A stretch of 64,000 nucleotides of DNA from Eutypa lata. Taxonomy: Eukaryota; Ascomycota; Sordariomycetes; Xylariales; Diatrypaceae. Every line of letters begins with the position of its first letter. Position 1 is the stretch's first letter. Location of the stretch: assembly GCA_022661535.1 (NCBI GenBank), contig JAKULF010000008.1, positions 2,418,001 to 2,482,000 on the forward strand. The letters run 5' to 3'. A model generated the notes under the pieces. The model had not been told where the DNA came from. It saw nothing but the letters and a program-made list of their open reading frames with translations, and did not search any database. Made by a program: the position numbers and the translations under genes. This document shows positions 11,777 to 24,238 of the stretch, one piece after another.

Positions 11777-14124
11777 TCACAAGCTCTCTATATCCAGCCC
11801 GTCGACCCTCCCCAGAAAATCGCCCTTGGCGCCCCGCAGCAGCTCGTCGACGTCCACCAAGCCAGTGGCGATGTACCTCTCGCTGACGCCAGTGTTGACC
11901 CTACGAGCGAGCAACTCGCGGAGCTCGGCGCGCATGCCGCCCAGCTCGGCCTTCGTCAGTGCGCGCGCCTGGTCCTGCTTCTCCCTACGACCGCAGCCGC
12001 GCCCGCCCCACTTCCCCACCATGTTGTCGTCGCTGTCGTAGTCGACGCCGAGCTCCTCGGCCGCGTTGCGCATCCACTCGTCCTCCTTGCTGCCCTTCTC
12101 CTTGGCGAGGTGGGCGTCGGCGATCTTCTTGGCCAGCGCCACGCGCGGCTTCAGGCGCGACGCCAGCTTCCGGTCCACGTCGAGGGTCTGCACGAAGAAG
12201 GACTTTCTCCCGGAGCTGCTGCTGTTCTTGGTCTCCGCGTGGACTTTGGCGATGAGCCGCCGCGTCGGGATCACCTCCTCGGGCGCGCTGAGGAGGACGC
12301 TCAGGCCCCTCTTGTCTGCTCGCGCTGTTCGCCCCGAGCGGTGCACGTACGTGTCTGCTGCTCGCGGGACGTGGTAGTGCACCACGAGGTCGACGTTCGG
12401 TATGTCGAGGCCGCGCGCGGCGACGTCCGTGGCTATGAGGATGGATGATTTGCCCTCGGGGGTCGCGGTGAAGCGCTCGATCGATCGTAAGCGCGCCTTT
12501 TGGGGCATCTGCGAATGTAGTGGGTTGGCCTGGAGGTTCAGGTTTTGTAGCATAGGGGTTATCCTGCGGGCAGTGCTGATAGAATTTGTGAAGACCAGCG
12601 TCCGCACATTTGGGTATAGCAGTAGTAGCGCGTAAAGATATAGATCCTGTCGGGTATTAGCAGAGGACTTATAAATGGTACGGGGGCTTGCTCACCTTCT
12701 CCATCGCTCCACATTCTATCAAGCCCTCTTTTAGACCTGACGCCATTTGAGAGACCGGGTTCACATCAATGAACTTGGGCTTCTCCTCGCGAAAGTTTAG
12801 CTTCTTGAGAAGATACTCCATCGAGTCTTCCTTGTTCATCAGGTCGTACCGTCCCTTGCCTGCCAGCTTTTGTTGCAAGCCCTTGTGGAAAGTGGCGGAG
12901 AAGACAAGCGTTTGTCTCGCGGATTGCGTAGATTCTTCATCCTGCTCATCATCCTCGTCTGCCTCTACTCGGTCAAGCGCATTGAAGATCTCAGTAGCCT
13001 CTTTGAAGTGCCCTTCTGTCAACAATCTATCTGCTTCATCAACTACCAAATAGCCAATCCCCTTGAAGGAGGCCATCAGTTCTGAACTGGCGCTCAGAAC
13101 TTCCCATAAACGGCCGGGGGTTCCGACAACTATATCCGCCTTTAGTAGTTGGCGTTGCTGCTTATGTACGGACAGACCCCCAGTAACGGAGCAGATGTAA
13201 GGAGAGTTCGGTAGACCGGTGCAAATATTCTTGATGTGGTCCGTAAGCTGATGCGCAAGCTCCCTCGTTGGCGATAAGACCAGGGCTAGGGGGGCTTTCG
13301 TTTCAGGCTGGGGCTCAGTCTCTGCCAATTCCAACCATCTCTCGACAATGGGGATGCCAAATGCTAACGTTTTTCCAGAACCAGTTGAAGCTTTCCCTAT
13401 TACATCGTGGCCGGCTATGATATGCGGTATCGCAGCAGCCTGGATGGGTGTGGGCTTCGAGAATTTCAACTTCGCCAACGACCCAAGCAGTTGAGGAGAT
13501 AATTCTAACGGATACCAGGCTGACACATCGGCATCATCCTGCTGTTCATCAATATCGTCTAGGCCAGTGAAGGCATTTTCCCTGAGCTCAGCATCTTCTG
13601 TTTTATCTGATCCTTTCTTCTTCTTTTGGTCTTTCTGCTTTGGTTCCTGCTTGGACTTCTTGCTTGCTCCGTCGCTTTGCGATTCTTTAGACGCTTTCTT
13701 GTCGGGGGTTCTATTCGTTGGTTCGGGTAAGCTTTGGGGTTCATCGTCGAATCCTTCGAACTCCTCTTCATTTTCGGCCTCTTCCTCCGTCTTGCCTCCT
13801 GTTTCTTCGGAATCGGAAGTAATTGCCCTCTAATAACATGTCAGTGCAAGTTAGGAATCACGCTGGAACAAGGCAGATTCATACGAATTCTACGGTATTA
13901 TTGTCTGTTCTGATAACCTCTACATCATCAACTTCTTCCAGACCAAAGAACCCCTCTGCATCATCAAACATGTCCGGCAATTTCGCTTCGCGCCATCGCA
14001 GGGCTTCGCCCGATATAGGTCTTCTTTTCTTGGACACCTTTGAATTGGATTGTTGGGGTTTCAGGCGCTTTAGAGGATTTTCGCCATTTTGCACGGCCGA
14101 TTTTCTTTTCTTCGACCCAGCCAT
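11777..14124 (-). CDS. mak5: ATP-dependent RNA helicase Mak5 (DEAD box)
   Basis: Nucleolar helicase required for 60S ribosomal subunit assembly. Three exons, 14124-13885, 13829-12696 and 12646-11777, give 747 residues, close to the yeast Mak5 length. Order of features: basic N-terminus (MAGSKKRKS), a long charged Lys/Glu linker to about residue 180, then the Q motif (KPTPIQ), motif I STGSGKT (about 228-234), motif II DEAD (about 344-347), motif III SAT (about 391) and motif VI HRSGRTAR (about 560). The C-terminus is charged and ends in a short hydrophobic stretch. The phrase AWYPLELSPQLL ahead of the Q motif is characteristic of Mak5 rather than other DEAD-box proteins. The two introns carry good donors (GTATGA, GTGAGC). 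The gene is divergent from trm7, with 362 bp between start codons. Confidence 0.95.
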
Positions 14125-14486
14125 ATTGCCTCGTAAATTAAGTGGTGGAAAGCGGTCGTTATATTCTTGAGGAGCTTCGTGGGGTTTCTCGATGGCTCTT
14201 TACTGCCGATTCTTGTTGACTTGGAGGAAAAATTCCGGGACCCTTGATCGTTGATAAGAGATAAGGAAACCGAGGTGCCAAGTCAACAGGCCCTTGCAGG
14301 CCTAAAGGTTTAGGTTCTGCACTGACCACAGCTTAACCCGCCGTGGGGTTATTGCTCCGATATTAGAAAATTCCCTATTTTGCATGTGACTCTACGAATA
14401 AAAAGCTTCATCTTCAAAAGGGCCCCTTAATATATCTACCGGAACCGTATAAGTGAGCACTCTCAAGAGGGATTAGATTTTCGACC
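14125..14486. promoter_or_regulatory. Shared bidirectional promoter region of mak5 and trm7
   Basis: This 362-bp interval separates two divergent start codons of RNA-metabolism genes. No specific element was recognised, but both promoters must lie in or near it. Co-expression is an inference from the arrangement. Confidence 0.5.
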
Positions 14487-15751
14487 ATGGGAAAGTCCTC
14501 AAAAGATAAACGTGATGCCTATTACAGACTGGCTAAGGAACAAGGTTGGCGAGCAAGAAGCGCGTTTAAACTCTTACAATTAGATGAAGGTCAGCCCATC
14601 ATGTCCCTGTTTCCATTTTGCGCCAGCATATAACCCCTGGATACTAAGACAAAGTAGAATTTGACCTATTCTCTGACGTGACACGGGTTGTCGACTTATG
14701 TGCCGCTCCAGGAAGTTGGTCTCAAGTACTCTCAAGGGTACTGATAAAGGGTGAGAAGTTTGGCCGGTCCGCATGGCAAGACCGAGAAGCCAAGTTCCGC
14801 CAGCAGATGTTTGGACTATTTAAGCCCACCGAAGTACTTGAACTAGAAGAAAAGACAGAAGTTGAGGTCGAAGCACAGAAGAAGCAACCTCGTCGAGATG
14901 TCAAGATCGTCTCCATTGATCTACAACCGATTAGCCCTCTTCCGGGCATTGTCACTCTCCGAGCTGATATCACTCATCCCGCTACAGTTCCGCTTCTGCT
15001 CAAGGCGCTGGACCCGGATTACGACGAAAAGACCAAGAGTCAACAGGCTGCCCACCCAGTGGATTTGGTCCTCAGCGACGGTGCACCTGATGTCACGGGT
15101 CTACATGATCTTGACATTTACGTGCAGTCGCAGCTCCTCTTCGCCGCGCTAAACCTGGCTCTGTGTGTCCTGAAGCCTGGCGGCAAATTTGTCGCTAAGA
15201 TCTTCCGCGGGAAAAATGTTGACGTGCTCTATGCGCAACTTAAGATCTTTTTTGAAGAGGTTCATGTGGCGAAGCCGAGGTCTTCCCGCGCTAGCAGTGT
15301 CGAGGCCTTCATTGTGTGCTTGAATTTTCAGCCGCCTAAGGGCTTCTCCGCCAGTTTAGAAGAGCCTCTAGGAATAGGATTTCGGCTGTCGCAGATGACG
15401 CGCCAGAACGATGAGCGGCTTCATCGCGCTCCAGTTACCGTGCTTCAGGATGCCGTGACGGGGGCTTGGAATAGCGCCCCCTTTTACTCTCAGAAGATTG
15501 ACGAACACAGCATCACTGAAATTGAACCCGAAGATGAGCGCCCGCATCGCGATGAAGATATACGTTGGATTGCGCCATTTATTGCTTGTGGAGATCTCTC
15601 CGCATTTGATTCTGATGCCTCCTATCGTCTCCCGCCCGGTCATGTGTCTCTAGATCCGATCCAGCCTCCAACTGCTCCTCCGTACAAACGTGCACTTGAA
15701 CTTAGGAAAATCGCAGGGGGTGCCTATGGAAAGACAACGGTGAAAGGTTGA
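14487..15751 (+). CDS. trm7: tRNA (cytidine/guanosine-2'-O)-methyltransferase Trm7 (FtsJ family)
   Basis: Methylates the ribose at positions 32 and 34 of the tRNA anticodon loop using S-adenosylmethionine, in the cytoplasm with Trm732/Trm734-type partners (family knowledge). Two exons, 14487-14589 and 14658-15751, encode 398 residues; the intron splits the Glu codon after LLQLDE. The SAM-binding motif [14 protein letters not shown] lies near residue 51. The catalytic K-D-K-E set is visible: Lys in SAFKLLQ, Asp in LVLSDGAPD, Lys in GGKFVAKIF and Glu in [10 protein letters not shown] charged insert (about residues 70-115) follows the SAM motif. The C-terminal ~120 residues extend beyond the FtsJ fold, as in other filamentous fungi. 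The start codon sits on [14 protein letters not shown], the conserved N-terminus of the family. I see no defects. Confidence 0.95.
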
Positions 15752-15863
15752 GGATTTGACAATTCTAGAAGCCTTGTTCAGATCTACAGTTGTTTTCAGA
15801 TATTTGCCCGTCACTACTGGCCTTGCACTAACTCAGCCCACATCCCCATCCGCTTTTCCCTGG

Positions 15864-17834
15864 CTACTCTACCTTAACCCCCCTATTTTTAAGATGAACC
15901 ATCAATGGTAGCTTCTTCCACATCACATGCATTCGCGATTCGGCGTGCCAGTCAAGCGATGAATCAGCAAACGTCAAGTCATAAACCCACAGCAGCTTCG
16001 CTAGGGTTACGCGTAATTCCAGCCAGGCCAAATTACGACCTATGCAGCCTCGAGGCCCCTGGCTCCACGGTTGACTGGCCTCTAAATGATCTCCCTTGCT
16101 TGGGTCGATCCATCTTTCTGGGTTGAATAACAATGGAACAAGGAAGTTCGCTGGTGATAGGGATGTTGCGACAGGGTTGGTGGATACGGTAGTCTTAATG
16201 AAATACCCACAGAAGAACGAATCAGTCGTGTTCCTTAAGAAGAATAGTTTACTAGTTTGGAGTGAGTCTACTTACACCTTCGGGAAGAAAATGGCCGTCG
16301 ACGGTATCCCCTCCTTCTGGAACGACGCGAGGTGGGCCGAAAGGGGCAGGGGGGTATATTCGGAGGCCCTCGAGAATAACTACCCTTAAGTACGGCAGCG
16401 GTGTGGTGGAGATATTAGTGATGTCCGAGTAGCTTTCGAACGCGTTGCGAATCTCGGCAGTCAACCGAGATAATATCAGCGGGGTTTTGAGTAGATGGTA
16501 GATGATGCAGCTCAGGGCCGTGGCCGTGGTATCGCTGCCCCCAATCACGAGGTCCGATGCGTGAGCCGCGATCTGCGTATCTGTCACAACTTTGGGATCT
16601 CTGTCTTCGAGAATGCGAGTTAGAAAATCTAGACGATCTGTCTTGCGTTCAATTCGCCTAGTTAGGAACTGTCAGTGATTGATGACTACCAGTATAGCAT
16701 ATATCGGTATGTCGGATCTGCATACCGCTTGATCGTGTCGTAGCTGTACTTCTCGTTGGCCCTCATGTCTTCGGAGAGCTTCTCGATCCTCCCGCTGAAG
16801 AGCATAGATGCGACTTTCCCAAGTGTAGGATAGCGGAGCAAGACGTTCAAGATCTCCATTTGGGTGAATGCCTTCAACGTAATGGCGATCCACGGATGAG
16901 GCTCTTCTATGAGCTGGTTAGTCCATAGCGTGGGGAGGGAATTAGAAGGCAGAAACAAGCCCAGCAACTAAATTCAACTACTTGCCATTATCAAGCGCCC
17001 CGAACGGCTCGCCAAACGCCAGGTCGCCCGTGATGTCGAACGTCAGCGCTTCGAACGCCTCCGTCATATCGACGCCCTCTGGCCTGGCACCCTTATGTCC
17101 GACCAGGCACATGAACTTATCGATGGAGAAGCTCACGAGGTGCTCCTGCTCGTTGATGGAGCGTTCGGAGAAAGCGCCGGCAAGGGAAGCCCGCATCTGC
17201 TTGTGGGCCTCCGGGTCGGTCTCGCTTATGATCGACCGCGTCCCGAACTCGACCGTGAAGCTGCCGCCGCTGTAAAACTCGCTCTTCCGGAACGGCTTGT
17301 GTCCGGCCCGCGCCCCGTATATGTCCCGGTACGACTGTGCGCTGTTGAATGAGACCTCATCCGGTCCCACGCGCACCGCGGATCCTGTGTTAGGTCGTGC
17401 ATGTCTTTGGTTAGCTGGGCAGCTAGACTGTATGTTTATCTAGCCGGCCTTGGCTGAGAGCCGGGGGGGGGGGGGATGCACACCATATCTGTTGTGTAGC
17501 TCAAGCGCCTTGTACGAGTATCGCCCACTCATGAACCACCGGCAGTATGGAATCTGCGGTATGTAAGCTTAGGACTACCAGTCTTTGGTCTTACAACCCT
17601 GCGTTCCAAGACATACATTGCTAATGGCAGCGATCCAAGGACCTGGGATCTTTGAAAGCGGATGAAAGTATAGGTTGTATATCGCCTTAAAAGCCCAGTG
17701 GCTCACAACCTAGATGGTTTTTAAACTTGGGTAGAAGGCGACTTTGGTGGCAGACTTACCGCTATGATGAACAGCAGCAACGCTCTGTCCCATGGTAGCT
17801 CAAGTAATCTTGGATGAAAGTTCATCTTCGACAT
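15864..17834 (-). CDS. Cytochrome P450 monooxygenase
   Basis: Seven exons can be joined in frame: 17834-17760, 17709-17617, 17553-17484, 17384-16986, 16906-16726, 16657-16276 and 16193-15864, giving 509 residues. An N-terminal membrane anchor (WDRALLLFIIAVVSHW) is followed by the proline hinge KIPGPW. The I-helix oxygen-binding region reads VIGGSDTTATAL, the K-helix ExxR is EGLR, the PERF-type block is FNPERW, and the heme loop is WSQGPRGCIG with Cys at about residue 450. The layout and length match fungal microsomal class II P450s resembling isotrichodermin C-15 hydroxylase-like enzymes; the substrate is unknown. Intron 4 works only with a GC donor (GCAAGT at 16985) and acceptor ATAG. Intron 3 contains a run of 13 G near 17463-17475. 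No secondary-metabolite backbone gene lies next to it. Confidence 0.9.
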
Positions 17835-18932
17835 ATCGATTGCTACTAATAAGGCAGTTGAAGAATATCAGGGACGATAATTTAACTAGGATTGTATGAT
17901 ATCAATGAAGCATAGTCTGTTGTTTATATGCCGGTAATATTAGAAGTGAAATCCCCTAGGCTTATATAGCATCGTCTGCATACAATCCCCACATTACTTT
18001 TATATGTAGTTATATCACCCCCCTTTTAAACATTGCGGGGTGGGTTTCTGCGAGGATACGATTTCAGCACCCTTAGAGGTATCAAGATACACCATCCCCC
18101 CTTTTATCTTCAGCTAAATATGTACTTTCCGTTTGGTAGCAAGCCACCCCCGCCTTGCCACGTCTGTCTCAACATGAGTAAGACACACAGCTCCCCTGCC
18201 GCACAACTCTGCCGGGATAGGCGATTCGCTGTTCCTGTACCCGGTAAGCAGATAAGTTGGGTTACATTGATGCAGACTTGAAGAGCTGCAGCTAACACTG
18301 CTCTAGTTTTGGATGGTGGCTTGCAGAATTGCGTGGGCCGAGCCGCCTAGTGATATGATTCTACATCACGTCAGACTTCCCCATACCTAGAGATGCAGAA
18401 GTAGTCTGAAGAACTTAATTCGGTCTTTTCCGTTTTAGTTCTATGATGCCGGTTTATTTATATTTGTTGGCAGGCTAGTATAGTTGGTGCCGGGGCGCAA
18501 ATGGCTGCCGGCCGTTCTAGGTACATACGGCGTAAGCAGGTTATCCACCTGTGAACAAATATCTCAGCTGGTATATAGGCTTGCTGTGATTTCTAATATA
18601 CTACTCTACCTCTATTTACCGGGAAACAAAGAGCTGCTCGAGCTAGGAGAAAGCGGTCACTATCTACCTAGTATCTAGATTGATGCCATCCCTCCCTCAT
18701 CAAAGAATAGATCTAATCGAGATTCGCTCCCTATACAGGGCTCGATCTCACTGCTACACAGCTGTTCCCGCATTTACGCTTATATAGCAAGCATTTCGGT
18801 TATATCACTGACGGCCACGGGTATTTAGGCAATAATGCCCTTGTTAAAGGGTTACATGATTAGATGAGGCTTGTCGAAAACTACCGTGATATTTATATTC
18901 AGCCCGTATCCAACCTGAACCTTTTTTCTATA
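17835..18932. other. Intergenic, no gene seen
   Basis: TA-rich DNA with scattered short frames. Its base composition differs from neighbouring coding DNA and could be decayed transposon sequence, but no element could be recognised. Confidence 0.5.
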
Positions 18933-19625
18933 TTACAACGCAGCTACAAGAAGCCCAACGGCAGCAGCAGGCGCTATCACTAAACACGTGTCTTTCAACG
19001 ATGCTGCATCGGAAGCTGAAGTGGTTGTTTCAGGCGTAGCCGTCCCCGTGCCATCACTACTCGCCGCCGCCGTGCTGGCCTCAGTCTCAGTAGCCGTCGC
19101 TTCACTTCCCGTAACTGTTGCAGTAGCAATCACAGCCTCGACCTGGCTGCAGCTCTCATACGCCTCGATCGTGCTGACAAGCGCCGTAGCGGACGGGCAC
19201 TTTTTGAGGATGCCGCTAATAGTCGCCAGGTGCGCATTGTGCCAGCTGTACCAGGCGGGAAGGAAGTTCGTGTAGATGTCGCCGACGGAACCCGTGACCG
19301 AGAAGTCGCACACATCGGACAGCGACAACGTCGTCTGGCTCAGCGCCTGCCCGATCAGGTCGTTGTTGACGAGGCCCGCTGGGAGCCGCGGCAGCGTCGT
19401 CACGAGCGGCAGCGCGTACGGCACGCAACGCGTCAGCCCCAGCCCCTTCGCTAGCTTGTAGATGTTCGTTAGCAGGTTGCCGCTGCTGGCGCTGCTGGTC
19501 TCCTGCGGCGCGGGTGATGACGCCGTGCTTGCTGGCGTTGCTGGTTCCTGGGCAGCTGCTCCTCTGAGGCTTAGGGAAGCCGTCGAGCCGAGGACGAGAA
19601 GCACGGTCCGAGTGATACTGCGCAT
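18933..19625 (-). CDS. Secreted, probably GPI-anchored cell-surface protein
   Basis: Single exon, 230 residues. The N-terminus has a basic start and a hydrophobic core (VLLVLGSTASLSL), then AAAQ, a likely signal peptidase site around residue 25. A Ser/Thr/Pro/Ala-rich spacer leads to a compact central domain at about residues 50-160. That domain has four or five Cys and the phrase FLPAWYSWHNAH, resembling fungal secreted proteins of unknown function with paired cysteines. A second Ser/Thr-rich stretch (about 165-205) likely carries O-mannosylation. The C-terminus ends in a hydrophobic tail (IAPAAAVGLLVAAL) without a charged end, as expected for GPI attachment. The gene faces the DUF2235 gene promoter on the same strand. 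Function unknown; cell-wall structure or host/surface interaction is possible. Confidence 0.8.
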   Translation of the reverse strand: MRSITRTVLLVLGSTASLSLRGAAAQEPATPASTASSPAPQETSSASSGNLLTNIYKLAKGLGLTRCVPYALPLVTTLPRLPAGLVNNDLIGQALSQTTLSLSDVCDFSVTGSVGDIYTNFLPAWYSWHNAHLATISGILKKCPSATALVSTIEAYESCSQVEAVIATATVTGSEATATETEASTAAASSDGTGTATPETTTSASDAASLKDTCLVIAPAAAVGLLVAAL

Positions 19626-20386
19626 CGTGCCGTACGAGGTTGGCGTACCCTTGTGTTAGGTTGATTGGTTGAAAGAAGAGAGAAGCTTAAAATCCAGTTT
19701 GCTTATGGACCTCGCTCTCTCTACTCTTTCTCAATAGAAGATGTGTTAGGCGCGACAGACATGCCAAGGGGCTAGAATCATTATATATAATTGGACGAAC
19801 CCCCTGGTATGATCAATGATCGCCCATTCGCGGGGTTTGCGGGGAGAAAGATGTGTGGAGAATTACCCAGCGCGGTAATATATGCGTTGGGGTAACCGGG
19901 TCGGCCCCTGGACGTAAGTCACGATGCTCCGCACTATGATACCATTATAGGTTAAAGATGAACTCCTTAAGTGAACCGGTAACCAATAGATCGGCTGTAA
20001 TTAAGGACCATCTCTACTTTTGTAATGAACTATGTGACTGTGGGATGCTGACAATGACGTAACCATTCATTTCATTTGCATTCAATGGTACTCACTGCAC
20101 TGGTATTCTTATTGCTCATTTGAAAATTCTCAATTATAAAGTTATTGAAACGACTGATTCTTTAATAATGAGTACGACATTTGATCCGATTGTTTCAGTT
20201 TATACCAACTTCGAAACTGTGACTATACGATATTTCGCCTTTACAAACATATGAAATTAAGAGACCAGATGCATGAGTTCACGGCGTATGTTCCCGAACG
20301 GTGGTTAACATACCAACGATCCTAGATCTATATCGACCTTGATCTGACAACTCACTAGAGCCTCACAGGAACCACATGTAGAACCA
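19626..20386. other. Intergenic, no gene seen
   Basis: Promoter side of the secreted-protein gene and 3' flank of the DUF2235 gene. No features recognised. Confidence 0.6.
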
Positions 20387-22236
20387 CTAGGATTTAAAAG
20401 TATAAATCCGGTGTAGCCTATCCACCGCCTGAACTTGACCCTGAAGTATCCGCACGTCACCTGACTTCCCATCTGCTTCTACTTGCTTGTCCACCTCTTT
20501 CAAGGCGGCAACGTCCTTGCCCTCCTTATCGAGCAGACATAGATCAGTACCGTTGCCGCGATTGTTCTGTGGGCGGTATTTGAGAGCTGTGTTGGAGATG
20601 CGGTCGATTAACGACTGGTGCAACATTGCGCCGTGAGGGATGTCCCGTGGGGACCCCCTGTTGGGGATGTATGTGCACTTTTCCCATTCCCCAGAATTGG
20701 TGAGCTCGTAGCGGGAAATGAAGGGAAGGTATTCTTGTCATATCTGTTAGCCTCTACATAACCTCGGAGATAATGAATGATAGGAGTTGCTCAAGGAAAG
20801 AGGCGTGCGGTGAAGAACTCACCCATCAAATTCCACATAATGACCTTGAACGCACTAAGACCATAACCAAACCTGATAGTATCGTGTATAGGACTTTCTT
20901 TAGCCTGTCGCATTTTCTCTTTCTTCCTCAACATCTTCTTGAACCCAGCTTTTCTCTCGCTGAACGTAATGGCCCACTCCGGGTCGTTCGTCTTGTTCAC
21001 GAGTTCTAATTCGCGAATCATCCAATCAAGGGGGATATCACTCATCTGGCAGTCGTCGTCTCTAGGGTTGGCCGAAGTACCTCGATGCTTCGGCACGAGG
21101 GTGCTCAAGGGCCTTGTTAGCCTGTCCCACCAATCCGTGGGCTTGTCCAAGATAGGCCACCCACCGCCGACGTCGCCGTGGTTGCCAGGGAACCAGACTT
21201 CTTTGACAGACTCGTCATCATTGGAATAAGCTTTGATGTCCTGGTTTAGCAAGGCCGGCTTGAACTTGACGCGGAATTCATCTACGGCCACAGCGTGCCG
21301 CACGTGCGTGGCAGTTCCAAGAACAGTTGGAGGCTTATGTGGATTGTCGAGCACTGCGACGCTGTTTACGCAGTCGAAAATGCCGAGAAAGTACACCTTG
21401 ACAGGCCGGCCGAAGGTGTTCTTGAAGGCTTTTATTTCATTGGCGATTTCTTCCATTGGATCGATCGCGGGTCTGGGTTTCATATTCCCATTGGTGATAG
21501 AGATATCCCACCTCGGCTCGAACTTCCCTTCCTCATAGCGTTGGTAGAGCTGATAAGCGAACGGGACCATCTCGTCGTTACCCATGGAAAGCAAACCAAC
21601 AGCGTTGATCATACGAGCAAGGAACCGGGCAGTGTATGCCCCGCGACTGAAACCGAACATGTAAATTTTGTCGCCCGTTAGGTGCCCGTGGCCATCCTGC
21701 TCCGTCTTGATACCGGCATTGCTGCATTGATTCAAGTTAGCGACGTCCATGTTTTGAACATTGAAGTCATTGTTGGGCTCTTTCCCTTCGAATTGAATAT
21801 ACACATAGAGTAATTGGAACCTGACCGGCAAGTACGATAACAAGTATGAGATTCTGCTTACTAGTGATTCATGAGAAATTTATAACCAGCCATGACATGA
21901 TGGTCGAAGGAGGTTCCGAAGCCTTGGTCCAGACTCCGAGTGATGCTGCTCCGAATGCTTCCTATGAAGCCTTTGTTGACCGATCCGCCATTGATATCGT
22001 ACGTTCCAATGCCAGCTAGAAGATTATAATTGTTAGCCGTTGCGTATTTCGACTAAATAGGGGTTGAAGTTCATCATACTTTGGTAGTAGTGAAATTGAA
22101 GCGGATCATCGCGGTTGAACTTGTCATAAAGCTTGACAATATTGGTGTCTCCGGACGTCCCACTGAACGTATTGCCTGTGCCGTCAAAGCAGAGAACAAG
22201 CTTTTTGACGGCCTTTACACCCGTAGCAGCCGGCAT
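20387..22236 (-). CDS. DUF2235 alpha/beta hydrolase-like protein
   Basis: Four exons, 22236-22080, 22015-21862, 21721-20823 and 20733-20387, give 518 residues. The N-terminal block [14 protein letters not shown], the nucleophile elbow [16 protein letters not shown] and the block [13 protein letters not shown] are the three signatures of DUF2235, the fold also found in bacterial Tle1 phospholipase effectors. The second intron has donor GTAAGC and a textbook GCTAAC branch site before ATGCAG; removing it joins MNHY to the short loop before the nucleophile strand. The third intron restores the conserved phrase MEYLPF. The last ~115 residues form a C-terminal region typical of fungal members. Fungal DUF2235 proteins are uncharacterised; lipase or esterase activity is inferred from the intact Ser elbow. 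No signal peptide is visible, so it is probably intracellular. Confidence 0.88.
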
Positions 22237-24238
22237 GTTTGAATTTGGCGGAAGCTGTTATTAGATGAAAGTTGAGGAAAATGGATCGAAGTAAGAAGGC
22301 AACGCGTTGCTAATGGGTGTGCAACGAGCATCTAATTAAATATCCCCCAAACCAAAGGTCACTCTAAAACATCGTAGTGATCATCTCGATTGCTGAAACA
22401 CATAATAGAGAATCCATTTAGGGTTAAGCAAGACATACCTCATTCGGCGCCGCCAGCGAATGAATTAGCTGACATGTGAGAGTCCCTTAGCCCAATGAGG
22501 TTCGTTCAATGATCGCAAGACATGTCACGGACTTAGATTGGACCTAAGTTGTAATCCCGAAAAGGGGGGACGGAGGGAAGATGATGTTAGACAGACTTGT
22601 AATTGGTGTACATAATATGCATATATTGAATACATTACATATCGCACATGTAGCTGACAGGTGCTTGGCTCTGTAGTCTGAATCAATGGTGTAAAGCCAC
22701 CTTGGCATACAATTCGCCAATGGATACACCCTGGGTTAAAGAACGGTCGGACCGCCCCGCCAGGGGGGCTTGATATCAGCCTCATCCAGACCCTTCACAC
22801 GTTCTATTGCAGGTCGTCAACTGTCTTAAAGCGGACGCCCTCAGGGATAAGTCATCTACTTCTGGAAATATGTTTGTCCAAGTCGCAGCTGAAGTGCGAG
22901 GAGCTTAGGGCATACTAGTAGCTGCACACGATATTAGCTGAGACCAATAATTCCTTTGGTTTGGAATGGCGGAGAGACGTTTTGAATATGTTCAACCAGC
23001 ATGCCACAAAAGAATACAAGTACAACGTGGGAATAATTGCGTACCACCAAAATGAAAACAACAATGCACCGTTCCGAGGTGTCTCATTCTAAAATTTTAC
23101 TTTGGGCAACCTTAGCCTTGAGGATGTCGGGGGATGTTGTCATGTGTGTTGGCAATCTGAACCATGAAGATAATAGAGTAAGTATTGATGGTATTTAGAG
23201 GCAATCGGCAAGCTTTGAGCTACCCAAGTAGATGGCAAAACCAATTCACAGCCCGTTGCTGTTTTGACCCGGCGTAGCTGAAATATTAATTAGCGGAACT
23301 GCCGGTAGTACCCGACGGTCTGCCGGCCGTAGAAAAAGGGAGTGAGTTGACGAACCAGGCCACAAGCGTTGCAAATGCAGACCCGATGTTACGCTACCTT
23401 TTCAGCTTACAACATCCGCACGCATTCCTCCGATCTCCCTTGTCCATATGCTAGAATTGTTTACCTGCAGCAGATAATCTAACAAACACGGTAAGTGGCA
23501 TCGATCTATTGGATAATTATAGTACTTCGGTTTTCCTAAATGGCTATACTATCTGTCCAGCCTTCAAGAGCAACACCACACACCCAAATTTTAAGTTGCG
23601 GTATCTCGAAATATCTGTATAGGCACGACCATATCTAACTGTTGTGTTATATGCAAAAGTTGACGAAGGCGGCAGGCTCAACACCCCCTGACCTAGACGG
23701 CTTGCACTCGGTAACTCCATACAATTATATTATGCATCTTTTGGAATGATACTTCTACTACAATGCTATGAGCCCTTATCCTGTTATGAAGATTGCAACT
23801 TGTCTTGTCTATATCCCTGTTGCCATTCCACCGATCCCAGCTGGATGCAATCTCTTATTATGTCTCATGCAAGTGCTGGTTAAGCCTGCCACAACGACGC
23901 CACACATCATTAAAGCGTGGGTAATATAGGACCTTAGACACGGGAATGGAATGATTGTAGGATCCCGACTCAGCGCTAATTCCCCAGATCTAATGAACAT
24001 CTACTCGTTCTCATTGGATGATGGCATGATACACTAACCTCCGGATCAAAGGTTTGCTCAAGTCGGCTTTGATGAGAAATGGGAGGTCGCCTATTCGACG
24101 TACCCGGATTAGTTGGACCCTGTGCTAAGGAAGACACCACAGCCACCCGTATAGTATGTACTTAAGTAGGATCCCTTTTCGTGATATGTAGTGATTTCCC
24201 TTCTCCTTTCTACCAATTTGCTTCCTCAAGCTGCCATT
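22237..24238. other. Intergenic between divergent genes, no gene seen
   Basis: Two kilobases separate the start codons of the DUF2235 gene and the oxygenase gene. Only short frames occur. Upstream regulatory DNA for both genes is expected here, but no element was identified. Confidence 0.55.

Noticed and set aside
11959..12448. Several overlapping plus-strand open frames with Arg/Ser/Ala-rich products
   Set aside because: They are shadows of the third mak5 exon, which carries helicase motifs on the opposite strand.
17463..17475. Run of 13 G
   Set aside because: It lies inside intron 3 of the P450 gene. A homopolymer in an intron has no evident function and may vary in length.
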